DNA of 64,000 nt from Kitasatospora cineracea (GTDB lineage Bacteria > Actinomycetota > Actinomycetes > Streptomycetales > Streptomycetaceae). Where the stretch lies: NCBI RefSeq assembly GCF_003751605.1, contig NZ_RJVJ01000001.1, positions 62,001 to 126,000 on the forward strand, given 5' to 3'. Both the position numbers and the translations under genes were made by a program. Below are positions 54,992 through 64,000 of the stretch, one piece after another (the stretch's first letter is position 1; each line of letters begins with the position of its first letter). The notes under the pieces were generated by a model. That model saw only the letters and a list, made by a program, of their open reading frames with translations. It did no database searches and was not told the origin of the DNA.

Positions 54992-55162
54992 TCAGTCGGC
55001 GGCCGGGGCGCCGTTGTCGCGCCGGTCGAGGGCGCGCTGCAGGGCGGCGGCGGTGCGCGGGTCGGCCGGGAGGGCGCGGCGGCGGCGCGGGGCCGCGGCG
55101 CGGGCGGCAGCGGCGGAGGGGGTGGCGGTGGGGGCGGTGGTGCGGTCTGCGACGAACGGCAT
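54992..55162 (-). CDS. Small Ala/Arg-rich protein, function unknown
   Basis: A 56-residue protein, MPFVADRTTAPTATPSAAA, then an Ala/Arg-rich part with RRRRALPADP and ALQRALDRRDNGAPAAD. The ATG is preceded by AAGGAG at the ideal distance, and codon use is typical, so I take it as a real gene. No signal peptide or known domain; the basic cluster could bind nucleic acid. Located between the protease and serA on the same strand, with a palindrome upstream. Confidence 0.6.
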   Translation of the reverse strand: MPFVADRTTAPTATPSAAAARAAAPRRRRALPADPRTAAALQRALDRRDNGAPAAD

Positions 55163-55243
55163 ACCGGGCTCCTTGGTGCGGGGGCGCAGCGGCGCGCGGG
55201 AGGGGTGAGGGGGTACGCCGAGCAGGGATCGCCTGCCGCACCG

Positions 55244-55259
55244 CGTACGGGCCCGTACG
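55244..55259. promoter_or_regulatory. 16-bp perfect palindrome
   Basis: CGTACGGGCCCGTACG lies 82 bases before the 56-residue gene. It is followed by a second looser pair, ACCGTA (55292) and TACGGT-type sequences. It may be an operator for that gene. Confidence 0.4.
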
Positions 55260-55388
55260 GGCCACGCTCCCCGTAGTTGTGGGGGTGGCGCACCGTAGGA
55301 CTACTCCACGGTACGACGGGGAGGCCGCGAGGTCAGCAGATTTACTTGGATTTCCTAGTATCTGAGACGGGGTTCACTCCCGGGTACG

Positions 55389-55427
55389 CGAACGGCCCTT
55401 CCGCCTCAAGGTCGGAAGGGCCGTTCG
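55389..55427 (-). terminator. Terminator of serA
   Basis: CGAACGGCCCTTCCG (55389-55403) and CGGAAGGGCCGTTCG (55413-55427) form a perfect 15-bp stem, 15 bases after the serA stop. Confidence 0.8.
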
Positions 55428-55441
55428 GAGTCGCCGGTGGG

Positions 55442-57022
55442 TCAGCCGAGGTTGACCGAGCGGGAGAACTTGGCGCCGATCGCGGCGGCGATCTCGGCCA
55501 GCACCTCCTGGGAGACCTCGCTGTCCACGGTGATCGAGGCGAGCGCGCTGTCGCCGTCCCGGGCGACCTGCATGCCGGCGATGTTGATGCCCGCGTCGCC
55601 GAGGATCCGGCCGAGGGTGCCGACCACGCCGGGGCGGTCCTGGTAGTGGAAGAACGCCATGTGGTCGGTGAGCGCCACGTCGACGTCGAAGCCGTCCACG
55701 CCGACGATCTTCTGGATCTGCTTCGGGCCGGAGAGCGTGCCGGAGATCGACACCTCGCCGCCGTCGGCCAGGGTGCCGCGGACGGTGATCACGTTGCGGT
55801 GCTCGGGCGACTCGCTGGAGGTGGTCAGCCGGACCTCGACGCCGCGCTCCTGGGCGAACAGCGGGGCGTTGACGTACGACACCGTCTCGGCCACCACGTC
55901 CTCGAACACGCCCTTCAGCGCGGAGAGTTCGAGCACCTTGACGTCGTGCTGGGTGATCTCGCCGCGGACCTCGACGTCGAGCCGGACGGCGACCTCGCCG
56001 GCCAGCGCGGTGAAGATCCGGCCGAGCTTCTCGGCCAGCGGCAGGCCCGGGCGGACGTCCTCGGCGATCACGCCGCCCTGGACGTTGACCGCGTCCGGCA
56101 CCAGCTCGCCGGCCAGCGCGAGGCGCACCGACCTGGCGACCGCGATGCCGGCCTTCTCCTGCGCCTCGTCGGTGGAGGCGCCCAGGTGCGGGGTGGCGAC
56201 CACGTTGTCGAAGGCGAACAGCGGGGAGTCGGTGCACGGCTCCTTGGAGTAGACGTCCAGGCCGGCGCCGGCGACCCGGCCCTCCTGGAGCGCCCGGACG
56301 AGCGCCTCCTCGTCGACGATGCCGCCGCGGGCGGCGTTGACGATCCGCACGCTCGGCTTGACCTTGTGCAGCGCCTCGTCGCCGATCAGGCCGATGGTCT
56401 CCGGGGTCTTCGGGAGGTGGACGGTGATGAAGTCCGCGACCTCCAGCAGCTCCTCCAGGGAGAGCAGCTTGACGCCCATCTGGGCCGCGCGGGCGGCCTG
56501 GATGTAGGGGTCGTAGGCGACGATCTTCATGCCGAACGCGGACATCCGCTGCGCGACCAGCACGCCGATCCGGCCGAGGCCGACCACGCCGAGCACCTTC
56601 TCGCTCAGCTCGACGCCGGTGTACTTGTTGCGCTTCCACTCGCCGCCCTTGAGCGCGGCGTTGGCGGGGGCGATGTTGCGGGCGACCGAGATCAGCAGGC
56701 CGCAGGCCAGCTCGGCGGCGGTGACGATGTTCGAGGTCGGCGCGTTGACGACCATCACGCCGGCCTTGGTGGAGGCGGCCACGTCCACGTTGTCCAGGCC
56801 GACGCCGGCCCGGGCGACGACCTTGAGCTTCTTGGCGGCGGCCAGCGCCTCGGCGTCCACCTTGGTGGCGGAGCGGATCAGGATGGCGTCCACGTCGGCG
56901 ATCGCGGTCAGCAGCTCGGTGCGGTCGGCGCCGTTGCAGTGCCGGATCTCGAAGTCGGGGCCCAGCGCGTCGACGGTGGCGGGCGACAGCTCTTCGGCGA
57001 TCAGTACGACAGATTTGCTCAC
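55442..57022 (-). CDS. serA: D-3-phosphoglycerate dehydrogenase
   Basis: A 526-residue long-form SerA, the first enzyme of serine synthesis. NAD-binding and catalytic parts: ARAGVGLDNVDVAASTKAG, VVGLGRIGVLVAQRM, NAARGGIVDEEALV and ATPHLGASTDEAQEKAG. An intervening domain and a C-terminal ACT domain (HYQDRPGVVGTLGRILGDAG) complete it; the ACT domain is expected to sense serine. GTG at 57022 after AAGGA. Serine feeds many pathways. Confidence 0.96.
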   Translation of the reverse strand: MSKSVVLIAEELSPATVDALGPDFEIRHCNGADRTELLTAIADVDAILIRSATKVDAEALAAAKKLKVVARAGVGLDNVDVAASTKAGVMVVNAPTSNIVTAAELACGLLISVARNIAPANAALKGGEWKRNKYTGVELSEKVLGVVGLGRIGVLVAQRMSAFGMKIVAYDPYIQAARAAQMGVKLLSLEELLEVADFITVHLPKTPETIGLIGDEALHKVKPSVRIVNAARGGIVDEEALVRALQEGRVAGAGLDVYSKEPCTDSPLFAFDNVVATPHLGASTDEAQEKAGIAVARSVRLALAGELVPDAVNVQGGVIAEDVRPGLPLAEKLGRIFTALAGEVAVRLDVEVRGEITQHDVKVLELSALKGVFEDVVAETVSYVNAPLFAQERGVEVRLTTSSESPEHRNVITVRGTLADGGEVSISGTLSGPKQIQKIVGVDGFDVDVALTDHMAFFHYQDRPGVVGTLGRILGDAGINIAGMQVARDGDSALASITVDSEVSQEVLAEIAAAIGAKFSRSVNLG

Positions 57023-57175
57023 GACAGTGTGTCCTTAACTGTCCGGTTCACCCCGCCGCACGGAGGTGGCGCGCACAGGGCGGGGGGAAGGTGGCATGTC
57101 GCGTAGCTAGACGCACGACGCTGTGGGCCTGACGCGTGGTTCGGAGTCTATCGGCGGGGTCCTACCGGGACTGCT

Positions 57176-57202
57176 CCCGTCCGGCGAAATCACCCGGACG
57201 GG
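57176..57202 (-). terminator. Terminator of ilvC
   Basis: CCCGTCCGG (57176-57184) and CCGGACGGG (57194-57202), perfect 9-bp stem about 35 bases after the ilvC stop, between ilvC and serA. Confidence 0.55.
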
Positions 57203-57236
57203 AACAGCCTTGTTGTACAACCGGAACGGGCGGAGA

Positions 57237-58313
<1,077 letters not shown>

Positions 58314-58345
58314 TCAGGTTGTGGGACGGCTCGCGGCGGCGCGCG

Positions 58346-58879
58346 TCAGGCGGAGCGCTCCAGCGCGCGCAGCGAGCGGTCGGTGATGGAGCGGGCGCCC
58401 CGGCCGATGGCGACCAGGCCGGACTGCACCAACTCCTTGATGCCGTAAGGCTCCAGCATCCGCAGCATGGCCTCCAGCTTGTCCGAGGAGCCGGTGGCCT
58501 CGATGGTCACCGCGTCGGGCGACACGTCGACGGTCTTGGCGCGGAACAGCTGGACGATCTCGGTGACCTGCGAGCGGGTCTCCGCGTCGGCCCGGACCTT
58601 GACCAGGACCAGCTCGCGCTGGACCGCCTGGGACTGGTCCAGCTCGACGATCTTGATCACGTTGACCAGCTTGTTGAGCTGCTTGGTGACCTGCTCCAGC
58701 GGCAGCTCCTCGACGTTCACCACGATGGTCATCCGGGAGATGTCGGGGTGCTCGGTCGGGCCGACCGCGAGCGAGTCGATGTTGAAGCCGCGGCGGGAGA
58801 ACAGCGCGGCGATCCGGGCGAGCACGCCGGGCTTGTTCTCGACCAGGACGGACAGGGTGTGCTTGGACATGGTGGTCAT
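58346..58879 (-). CDS. ilvH: Acetolactate synthase small (regulatory) subunit
   Basis: A 177-residue ACT-domain subunit that gives valine sensitivity to IlvB. ACT domain: HTLSVLVENKPGVLARIAAL, then a C-terminal domain with AKTVDVSPDAVTIEATGSSD. The start may be at 58879 (used) or at the ATG three codons later, which is the more usual N-terminus in relatives. The gap to ilvB is 22 bases, so they are co-transcribed. Also called ilvN. Confidence 0.95.
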   Translation of the reverse strand: MTTMSKHTLSVLVENKPGVLARIAALFSRRGFNIDSLAVGPTEHPDISRMTIVVNVEELPLEQVTKQLNKLVNVIKIVELDQSQAVQRELVLVKVRADAETRSQVTEIVQLFRAKTVDVSPDAVTIEATGSSDKLEAMLRMLEPYGIKELVQSGLVAIGRGARSITDRSLRALERSA

Positions 58880-58901
58880 CGCTTTCGGGTCCGTGGGTCC
58901 G

Positions 58902-60752
58902 TCAGTCCAGGTCGTCGCCGAAGTCGGGGCGCACGCCCCGGGCGAACTGGATCTCGTCGTTGCTGGTGCCGGCCGCGACCATCGGCCAGACCATCGCGTC
59001 CTGGTGGACGATGAAGTCGATGACCACCGGGCGGTCGTTGATCTCCATCGCCTGCTTGATCACCGCGTCCAGGTCCTCGGGGCGCTCGCAGCGCAGGCCG
59101 ACCGCGCCCATCGCCTCGGAGAGCAGCACGAAGTCCGGGATCCGGGTGCCCTGGGCGGGCGGCTCGATGCCGTCGTGGCCGGGGCCGGAGTGCAGCACGG
59201 TGTTGGAGTAGCGCTGGTTGTAGAACAGCGTCTGCCACTGGCGGACCATGCCCAGCGAGCCGTTGTTGATGACCGCGACCTTGATCGGCAGGTTGTTCAG
59301 GGTGCAGGTGGTCAGTTCCTGGTTGGTCATCTGGAAGCAGCCGTCGCCGTCGATCGCCCAGACCGGGACGTCCGGCCTGCCGGCCTTGGCGCCCATCGCG
59401 GCGGGGACGGCGTAGCCCATCGTCCCGGCGCCGCCGGAGTTCAGCCAGGTGGCCGGCTTCTCGAACTGGATGAACTGGCTGGCCCACATCTGGTGCTGGC
59501 CGACGCCCGCGGCGTAGATCGCGTCCGGGCCGACCAGCCGGCCGATCCGCTCGATCACCTGCTGGGGCGACAACCGGCCGTCGGGGGCGGGCTCGTAGCC
59601 GACCGGGTAGGTCTTCTTCCACTCGTTCAGCCGGGTCCACCACTCGGTGTAGTCGCCGCGGTGGCCGGCGTCGAACTCGGCCTGGACGGCGACGATCAGG
59701 TCGGCCAGCACCTCGCGGGCGTCGCCGACGATCGGGACGTCCGCCGGGCGGTTCTTGCCGATCTCGGCCGGGTCGATGTCGGCGTGCACGACCTTGGCGT
59801 GCGGGGCGAAGGAGTCGAGCTTGCCGGTGACCCGGTCGTCGAAGCGGGCGCCCAGGGTGAACAGCAGGTCGGTCTTCTGCAGCGCGGTGACCGCGGGGAC
59901 CGAGCCGTGCATGCCGGGCATGCCCAGGTGCTGCGGGTGGCTGTCCGGGAAGACGCCGATCGCCATCAGGGTGGTGACCACGGGCGCGCCGGTCAGCTCG
60001 GCCAGGATGCGCAGTTCGGCGCCCGCGTTGGCCTTGAGCACGCCGCCGCCGACGTACAGCACCGGGCGCTTGGCGTTCACCAGCAGCTTGGCGGCCTCGC
60101 GGATCTGCTTGGCGTGCGGCTTGGTGACCGGGCGGTAGCCGGGCAGCGCGGTCTCGACCGGCCAGCGGAAGACGGTCTGCGCCTGCAGGGCGTCCTTGGC
60201 GATGTCGACCAGGACCGGGCCGGGGCGGCCGGTGGCGGCGATGTGGAACGCCTCGGCGATGACGCGGGGGATCTCGGCCGGGTCGGTCACCAGGTAGTTG
60301 TGCTTGGTGATCGGCATGGTGATGCCGCAGATGTCCGCCTCCTGGAAGGCGTCCGTGCCGATCGCCTTGGAGGCGACCTGGCCGGTGATGGCGACGATCG
60401 GCACCGAGTCCATGTACGCGTCGGCGATCGGGGTGACCAGGTTGGTCGCGCCCGGGCCGGAGGTGGCCATGCAGACGCCGACCCGGCCGGTGGCCTGCGC
60501 GTAGCCGGTCGCGGCGTGGCCGGCGCCCTGCTCGTGGCGGACCAGGATGTGCCGGACCTTGGTGGAGTCCATCAGCGGGTCGTACGCGGGGAGGATCGCC
60601 CCACCGGGGATGCCGAACACGGTGTCGGCGCCCACGGCTTCGAGCGAGCGGATGAGCGACTGCGCGCCGGTCATGGTCTCGGTGGTCTGGGGACCCGGAG
60701 CGTGGGCGGCCGGGTGGTCCCCGCGGCGGGGGGTTGCGGCGTGCTCAGTCAT
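58902..60752 (-). CDS. ilvB: Acetolactate synthase large subunit
   Basis: A 616-residue thiamine-diphosphate enzyme that starts Val, Leu and Ile synthesis. ThDP-binding motif [20 protein letters not shown]-terminal glutamate in [15 protein letters not shown], and FAD-binding middle domain. The thiamine kinase genes thiL and thiD in this window supply the cofactor. The start ATG at 60752 gives a 25-residue unstructured extension. Upstream lies an attenuator with a leader peptide. Confidence 0.97.
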   Translation of the reverse strand: MTEHAATPRRGDHPAAHAPGPQTTETMTGAQSLIRSLEAVGADTVFGIPGGAILPAYDPLMDSTKVRHILVRHEQGAGHAATGYAQATGRVGVCMATSGPGATNLVTPIADAYMDSVPIVAITGQVASKAIGTDAFQEADICGITMPITKHNYLVTDPAEIPRVIAEAFHIAATGRPGPVLVDIAKDALQAQTVFRWPVETALPGYRPVTKPHAKQIREAAKLLVNAKRPVLYVGGGVLKANAGAELRILAELTGAPVVTTLMAIGVFPDSHPQHLGMPGMHGSVPAVTALQKTDLLFTLGARFDDRVTGKLDSFAPHAKVVHADIDPAEIGKNRPADVPIVGDAREVLADLIVAVQAEFDAGHRGDYTEWWTRLNEWKKTYPVGYEPAPDGRLSPQQVIERIGRLVGPDAIYAAGVGQHQMWASQFIQFEKPATWLNSGGAGTMGYAVPAAMGAKAGRPDVPVWAIDGDGCFQMTNQELTTCTLNNLPIKVAVINNGSLGMVRQWQTLFYNQRYSNTVLHSGPGHDGIEPPAQGTRIPDFVLLSEAMGAVGLRCERPEDLDAVIKQAMEINDRPVVIDFIVHQDAMVWPMVAAGTSNDEIQFARGVRPDFGDDLD

Positions 60753-60899
60753 CTGCCTGTCTCTTCTCGGGTTCTGCTCGGGGGGCGCCGGCCCGGGCGG
60801 CGGAGGGGTTCGGGCCGGTCTCCGGCTCTGCCTCAATCGTCCGGATTTCAGGTGGTTGAGGCCAGTGGTGGTGCAGTGGCCGACCAGCATTCGTGCAAC

Positions 60900-60933
60900 A
60901 AAAAACCCCTCGTGCCCAGGGCATGCGAGGGGG
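60900..60933 (-). promoter_or_regulatory. Attenuator terminator of the ilvB operon
   Basis: On the minus strand CCCCTCG, a loop that contains the self-complementary CCCTGGGC, CGAGGGG, then TTTTTTG (60905-60900). Its place between the leader peptide and ilvB marks a transcription attenuator, as known for ilvBNC operons of actinobacteria. Confidence 0.85.
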
Positions 60934-60952
60934 AGGCGCGTCAGGCTGCGAT

Positions 60953-60994
60953 TCAGCCGACGCGCCCGCCAAGTACGAGAATTCGGGTGGTCAT
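60953..60994 (-). CDS. ilvB leader peptide
   Basis: A 13-residue frame, [13 protein letters not shown], from ATG 60994, with AGGAAGG eight bases upstream. ILVL places Ile, Leu, Val and Leu codons in a row, so starvation for any branched-chain amino acid would stall the ribosome and favour read-through into ilvB. Similar peptides precede ilvB in other streptomycetes. The promoter may be the TTGACA at 61031-61026, which overlaps the stop codon of the upstream gene. Confidence 0.85.
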   Translation of the reverse strand: MTTRILVLGGRVG

Positions 60995-61027
60995 GGCACC
61001 GACCTTCCTCCCACGCAGTGGCGGGTG

Positions 61028-64000
61028 TCAAGCTGGTGGGACCGCCGTCTCACCATGCGGGCCACCGCTCGGACCGCCCACCGCGTGCCGTTGCGGCAGG
61101 TCGAGACCGGGGTGCGGGGCTCCGGGGCGGGCCCCGGCGGCCTCGGCCAGACCACCCGTTCGCGGGTCGGGGGTGAGCAGCGGACGGCGGCCCGGGCCGC
61201 CCTGCGGCTGCCGCGGCACCGGGTAGCCGCGGCGCAGCAGCGCCCGGCGCAGCCGCAGTTCGTCCAGCGGCCGGTCGAAGGCCAGGCCCTGGCCGCGGCG
61301 GCAGCCGAGCTCCTGCAGGACGGCGACCTGCCGGGGGTGGTCGACCCCGTCGGCGCCGGTGGCCAGGCCGAGGTCGCGGGCCAGCCGCAGCGCGTGGCCG
61401 GCCAGTGCCCGGGTCAGGGTGGACTCGGCGACGTCCTGGACCAGGCTGCGGTCGAGCTTGAGGGCGTCGAACGGCAGCCGGGCCAGCGCGCCCAGCGAGC
61501 CGCCGCCGGCGCCGAACCCGGCGAGCGCGGTGGACACCCCGAGGCGGCGCAGCGCGGCCAGCCGGCGGCCGAGTTCGTCGGCCAGCGCGTCCGGCCCGGT
61601 CCGGGCCACCTCGAGCACCAGCAGTTCGGGCGGCAGCCCGGTGTCGCGCAGCGCGGCGGCCAGCGTCTCGTACATGCCGGGGGCGCAGAGCCGTTCGGCG
61701 GCGAGTCGGACGGTGACCGGGACGGGCGGGGCGGCCGGGCCGTCGGCGCGGCGGCGGGCGGCCGCGGCGACGGCCTCGGTGAGCAGCCAGCGGGCGAACC
61801 GGGTGGCGGCGTCGCCGGAGTCGGCGGTGCGCAGGAACTCGGCGGGGGTGAGCAGCAGGCCGCCGGCCGAGCGCCAGCGGGCCTGCGCCTCGACGCCGGT
61901 GAGCCGGCCGCCCGCGAGCTCGACCACGGGCTGGTGCAGCAGCGTGAAGGAGCCCTCCCGGACGGCGGCCCGCAGCCGCTCCTCCAGTTCGCTGCGGCGG
62001 TCGAGTTCGGCCCGCATCGCCGGGGTGTAGAGCACCACCCGGCCCTTGCCGCGGGACTTGGCCTGGTACATCGCCAGGTCGGCGTTGCGCAGCAGTTCGT
62101 CGGCGGCGGAGGCGGCGGAGGCCGCGGGCCCGGCGGCGCCGTCGCGGTCCTTGCGGGGGCCGTTCCCGGCGCTCCCCGGCCCGCCGGGGGCGGCGGGCGC
62201 GGGTTCGGGCACCGGCAGCGGGGCGTCGGGGCCGAACGCGATGCCGATCGAGGCGGCGACGCCGAGTTCGGCCCCGCCGATCCAGTACGGCTCGGAGAGC
62301 GCGCCGCGGATCCGTTCGGCCAGGTCGCGGACCTGCGGGTGGCCGAGCCGGCCGCGCACCAGCACCGCGAACTCGTCGCCGCCGAACCGGGCCACGGTGT
62401 CCTCGCTGCGGACGGCGGCCTGCAGCCGGCGGGCGGCCTGCACCAGCAGTTCGTCGCCGACCTGGTGCCCGGCGGTGTCGTTGACGGCCTTGAAGCCGTC
62501 CAGGTCGAGGAAGAGCACCGCGACGGCGGTGCCGACCGGCCCCTGCGCGGAGAGCGCGGCCCGGACCCGCTGGGCGAACAGCGCCCGGTTGGGCAGGTCG
62601 GTGAGCGGGTCGTGGAACGCGTTGTGCTGCAACTGGGCCTGCAGCCGGACGCGTTCGGTGATGTCCCGGCTGTTGAGGATCAGGCCGTCCCGGTACGGGT
62701 TGACGGTGGACTCCACGTGCAGCCACTCCCCCTCGCCGGAGCGGATCCGGCACTCGACCCGGGCCGAGGGCTCGCCGATGCTGAACCGGGCGCCCCTGGT
62801 GCGGGCCAGGATCCGGCGGACCTCGGCCAGCACCCGGTCGACGTCCTCGGGGTGGACCAGGTTGAGCAGGTTGCCGCCGACCAGGTCCTCCGGGTCCCGG
62901 CCGTAGACCCGCAGCGCGGCGGGGCTGACGTAGGACAGCGCCCCGGACGGCCCGGCGATCATGATGACGTCGCTGGAGCCCTGCACCAGGGAGCGGAAGT
63001 GCGCCTCCTTGGTGGCGAGTTCCTGCGCCAGCGAGAGGTTGTCCAGCAGCATCACGCCCTGCCGGACGATCAGCGCCAGGCCGACGGTGCTGGCGGCGGC
63101 CAGCATCACCCGGTCCAGCGGGCGGCCGCCGAGCGCGTTGTAGAGGATGCCGGCGGTGCAGACCGCGGCGGCCGCGTACGGGGTGAGCGCGCTGAACGTG
63201 GAGGCCACCCGGCGGCGCGGCGAGCCCTGCGCGGACGGGTGCTCGCGGGACGGGTGGCGGCCGTGCTGCCAGGGGGCCCAGGCGAGCAGCAGCGAGCCGG
63301 CGAACCAGCCCGCGTCCAGCAGTTCGCCGGAGTGGTAGTCGCTGTGGAACTGCGGGGTGGTGAACAGCGCGTCGCAGACCACGGTCAGCGCCAGGCCGAT
63401 CATCGCGGTGTGCACGGCGGCCCGGTTGCCGTCCCGGCCCCGGAAGCGCAGCCCGACCACCAGGCTGACCAGCAGGATGTCCAGCACCGGGTAGCCGAGG
63501 CCGAGGGCGAGCTTCAGCGGGTCGTCGCCGTCGCCGGCCGCGACCCGGCCGAGCGCCAGGCTCCAGCTGAGCGTGAACAGCGAACCGGCCACCAGCCAGC
63601 CGTCCAGCAGCAGGCAGAGCCAGCCGGCCGGGGTGCGCGGGCGCTGGGCCAGCACCAGCAGGCCGATGATGGCCAGCGGGGCGAACAGCAGGAAGGCGTA
63701 GTCGGCCATCGAGTCCGGCGGCAGCGGCTGCCGGAGCACCACCTCGTACCAGCCCCAGGCGCCGTTGCCGAAGGCCACCATCGCCGAGGAGAGCCCGAAC
63801 AGCAGCCAGGCCGGCCGGGTGTGGCCGCCCACCGCGACGCCGTGCGCCAGACAGGACAGGGCGGCCACGAGGGCCGCCCCGGCGAGACCGAAGTCCCCCA
63901 TCACCAGTGCGAGTTCGCTCGACCCCCAGCCGACGGCGGCGCCGGCGGCGTACCCGGCGCAGAGCACCGCGAGCAGCGCGGCCGTCAGCCGGCTGAGCGG
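61028..64000 (-). CDS. Membrane PAS-GGDEF-EAL protein (N-terminus beyond the window)
   Basis: At least 990 residues; the frame is open to the window edge, so the start is not seen. About eight membrane helices form a sensory part, followed by a PAS domain ([18 protein letters not shown], about residues 345-460 of the visible part), a GGDEF domain with an intact [11 protein letters not shown], and an EAL domain. GGDEF makes cyclic-di-GMP, which controls development in streptomycetes. The GGDEF domain has a disordered insert ([17 protein letters not shown]). The EAL part reads EAQAR for EALAR, lacks the catalytic Asn and DDFGTG (GFGAGGG instead), so it is probably inactive as a phosphodiesterase. 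Confidence 0.88.
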   Translation of the reverse strand, partial: PLSRLTAALLAVLCAGYAAGAAVGWGSSELALVMGDFGLAGAALVAALSCLAHGVAVGGHTRPAWLLFGLSSAMVAFGNGAWGWYEVVLRQPLPPDSMADYAFLLFAPLAIIGLLVLAQRPRTPAGWLCLLLDGWLVAGSLFTLSWSLALGRVAAGDGDDPLKLALGLGYPVLDILLVSLVVGLRFRGRDGNRAAVHTAMIGLALTVVCDALFTTPQFHSDYHSGELLDAGWFAGSLLLAWAPWQHGRHPSREHPSAQGSPRRRVASTFSALTPYAAAAVCTAGILYNALGGRPLDRVMLAAASTVGLALIVRQGVMLLDNLSLAQELATKEAHFRSLVQGSSDVIMIAGPSGALSYVSPAALRVYGRDPEDLVGGNLLNLVHPEDVDRVLAEVRRILARTRGARFSIGEPSARVECRIRSGEGEWLHVESTVNPYRDGLILNSRDITERVRLQAQLQHNAFHDPLTDLPNRALFAQRVRAALSAQGPVGTAVAVLFLDLDGFKAVNDTAGHQVGDELLVQAARRLQAAVRSEDTVARFGGDEFAVLVRGRLGHPQVRDLAERIRGALSEPYWIGGAELGVAASIGIAFGPDAPLPVPEPAPAAPGGPGSAGNGPRKDRDGAAGPAASAASAADELLRNADLAMYQAKSRGKGRVVLYTPAMRAELDRRSELEERLRAAVREGSFTLLHQPVVELAGGRLTGVEAQARWRSAGGLLLTPAEFLRTADSGDAATRFARWLLTEAVAAAARRRADGPAAPPVPVTVRLAAERLCAPGMYETLAAALRDTGLPPELLVLEVARTGPDALADELGRRLAALRRLGVSTALAGFGAGGGSLGALARLPFDALKLDRSLVQDVAESTLTRALAGHALRLARDLGLATGADGVDHPRQVAVLQELGCRRGQGLAFDRPLDELRLRRALLRRGYPVPRQPQGGPGRRPLLTPDPRTGGLAEAAGARPGAPHPGLDLPQRHAVGGPSGGPHGETAVPPA

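Noticed and set aside
51777..55208. A plus-strand open frame of about 1140 codons opposite the subtilisin-like gene
   Set aside because: Antisense shadow of the protease, with repetitive Gly/Gly-Val composition and no domain.

Overview
The window is a contiguous, very GC-rich chromosomal segment whose gene content and order match the core chromosome of a Streptomycetaceae actinomycete (Streptomyces, Kitasatospora or a close relative). The smc/rnc/mutM/rpmF/coaD/rsmD/recG/rpmB/thiL/ddl/gpsA block, the HupS-type HU protein with an H1-like tail, leuCD next to an NdgR-type IclR regulator, tandem conservons, and the ilvB-ilvH-ilvC/serA/leuB/ilvE block all point this way. The genus cannot be decided from the sequence. 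Coding regions use G or C almost exclusively at third codon positions, which I used with ribosome-binding sites to separate real genes from the many long open frames on opposite strands.

Layout. 1-27 kb is mostly housekeeping on the minus strand: smc (cut by the window edge), a small coiled-coil protein, acyP, a decayed tyrosine recombinase-like gene facing an MFS exporter, a TPM-domain membrane protein, a DMT-type transporter, mutM-rnc-rpmF-DUF177, a DivIVA-like coiled-coil protein, coaD, rsmD, recG, a FakA/DAK2 protein, rpmB, thiD, pfkA, thiL, ddlA, plsC-gpsA, a CofC/FbiD guanylyltransferase with an extra C-terminal domain, and a GntR regulator facing two unknown small genes. 27-34 kb holds hupS, leuCD, ndgR, five tRNA genes (Gln, three identical Glu, Gln), gltX and an FAH-family hydrolase.

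34-46 kb is the most interesting part. Two complete conservons stand in tandem, each coding for a sensor-kinase-like CvnA, a roadblock protein CvnB, a DUF742 protein CvnC and a small GTPase CvnD. The GTPase genes are identical except for one silent base and the roadblock genes differ at 10 of 414 bases, while the kinase and DUF742 genes have diverged. This looks like gene conversion keeping the GTPase and roadblock parts interchangeable while the input proteins specialise. A perfect CRP-type palindrome and a 63-residue small gene with an internal repeat lie just upstream of the first conservon.

46-61 kb is a branched-chain amino acid and serine block on the minus strand: cimA/leuA2-type synthase, ilvE, leuB, a subtilisin-like protease, serA, ilvC, ilvH and ilvB. 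Together with leuCD at 28-30 kb it supplies nearly every step for Val, Leu and Ile. Two transcription attenuators are visible: a clear one before ilvB, with a 13-residue leader peptide containing ILVL, and a probable one before cimA. Two Uma2-type nuclease-fold genes are scattered among these genes. The window ends in a membrane PAS-GGDEF-EAL protein whose GGDEF motif is intact and whose EAL domain looks inactive. No CRISPR array, rRNA or insertion sequence was seen.
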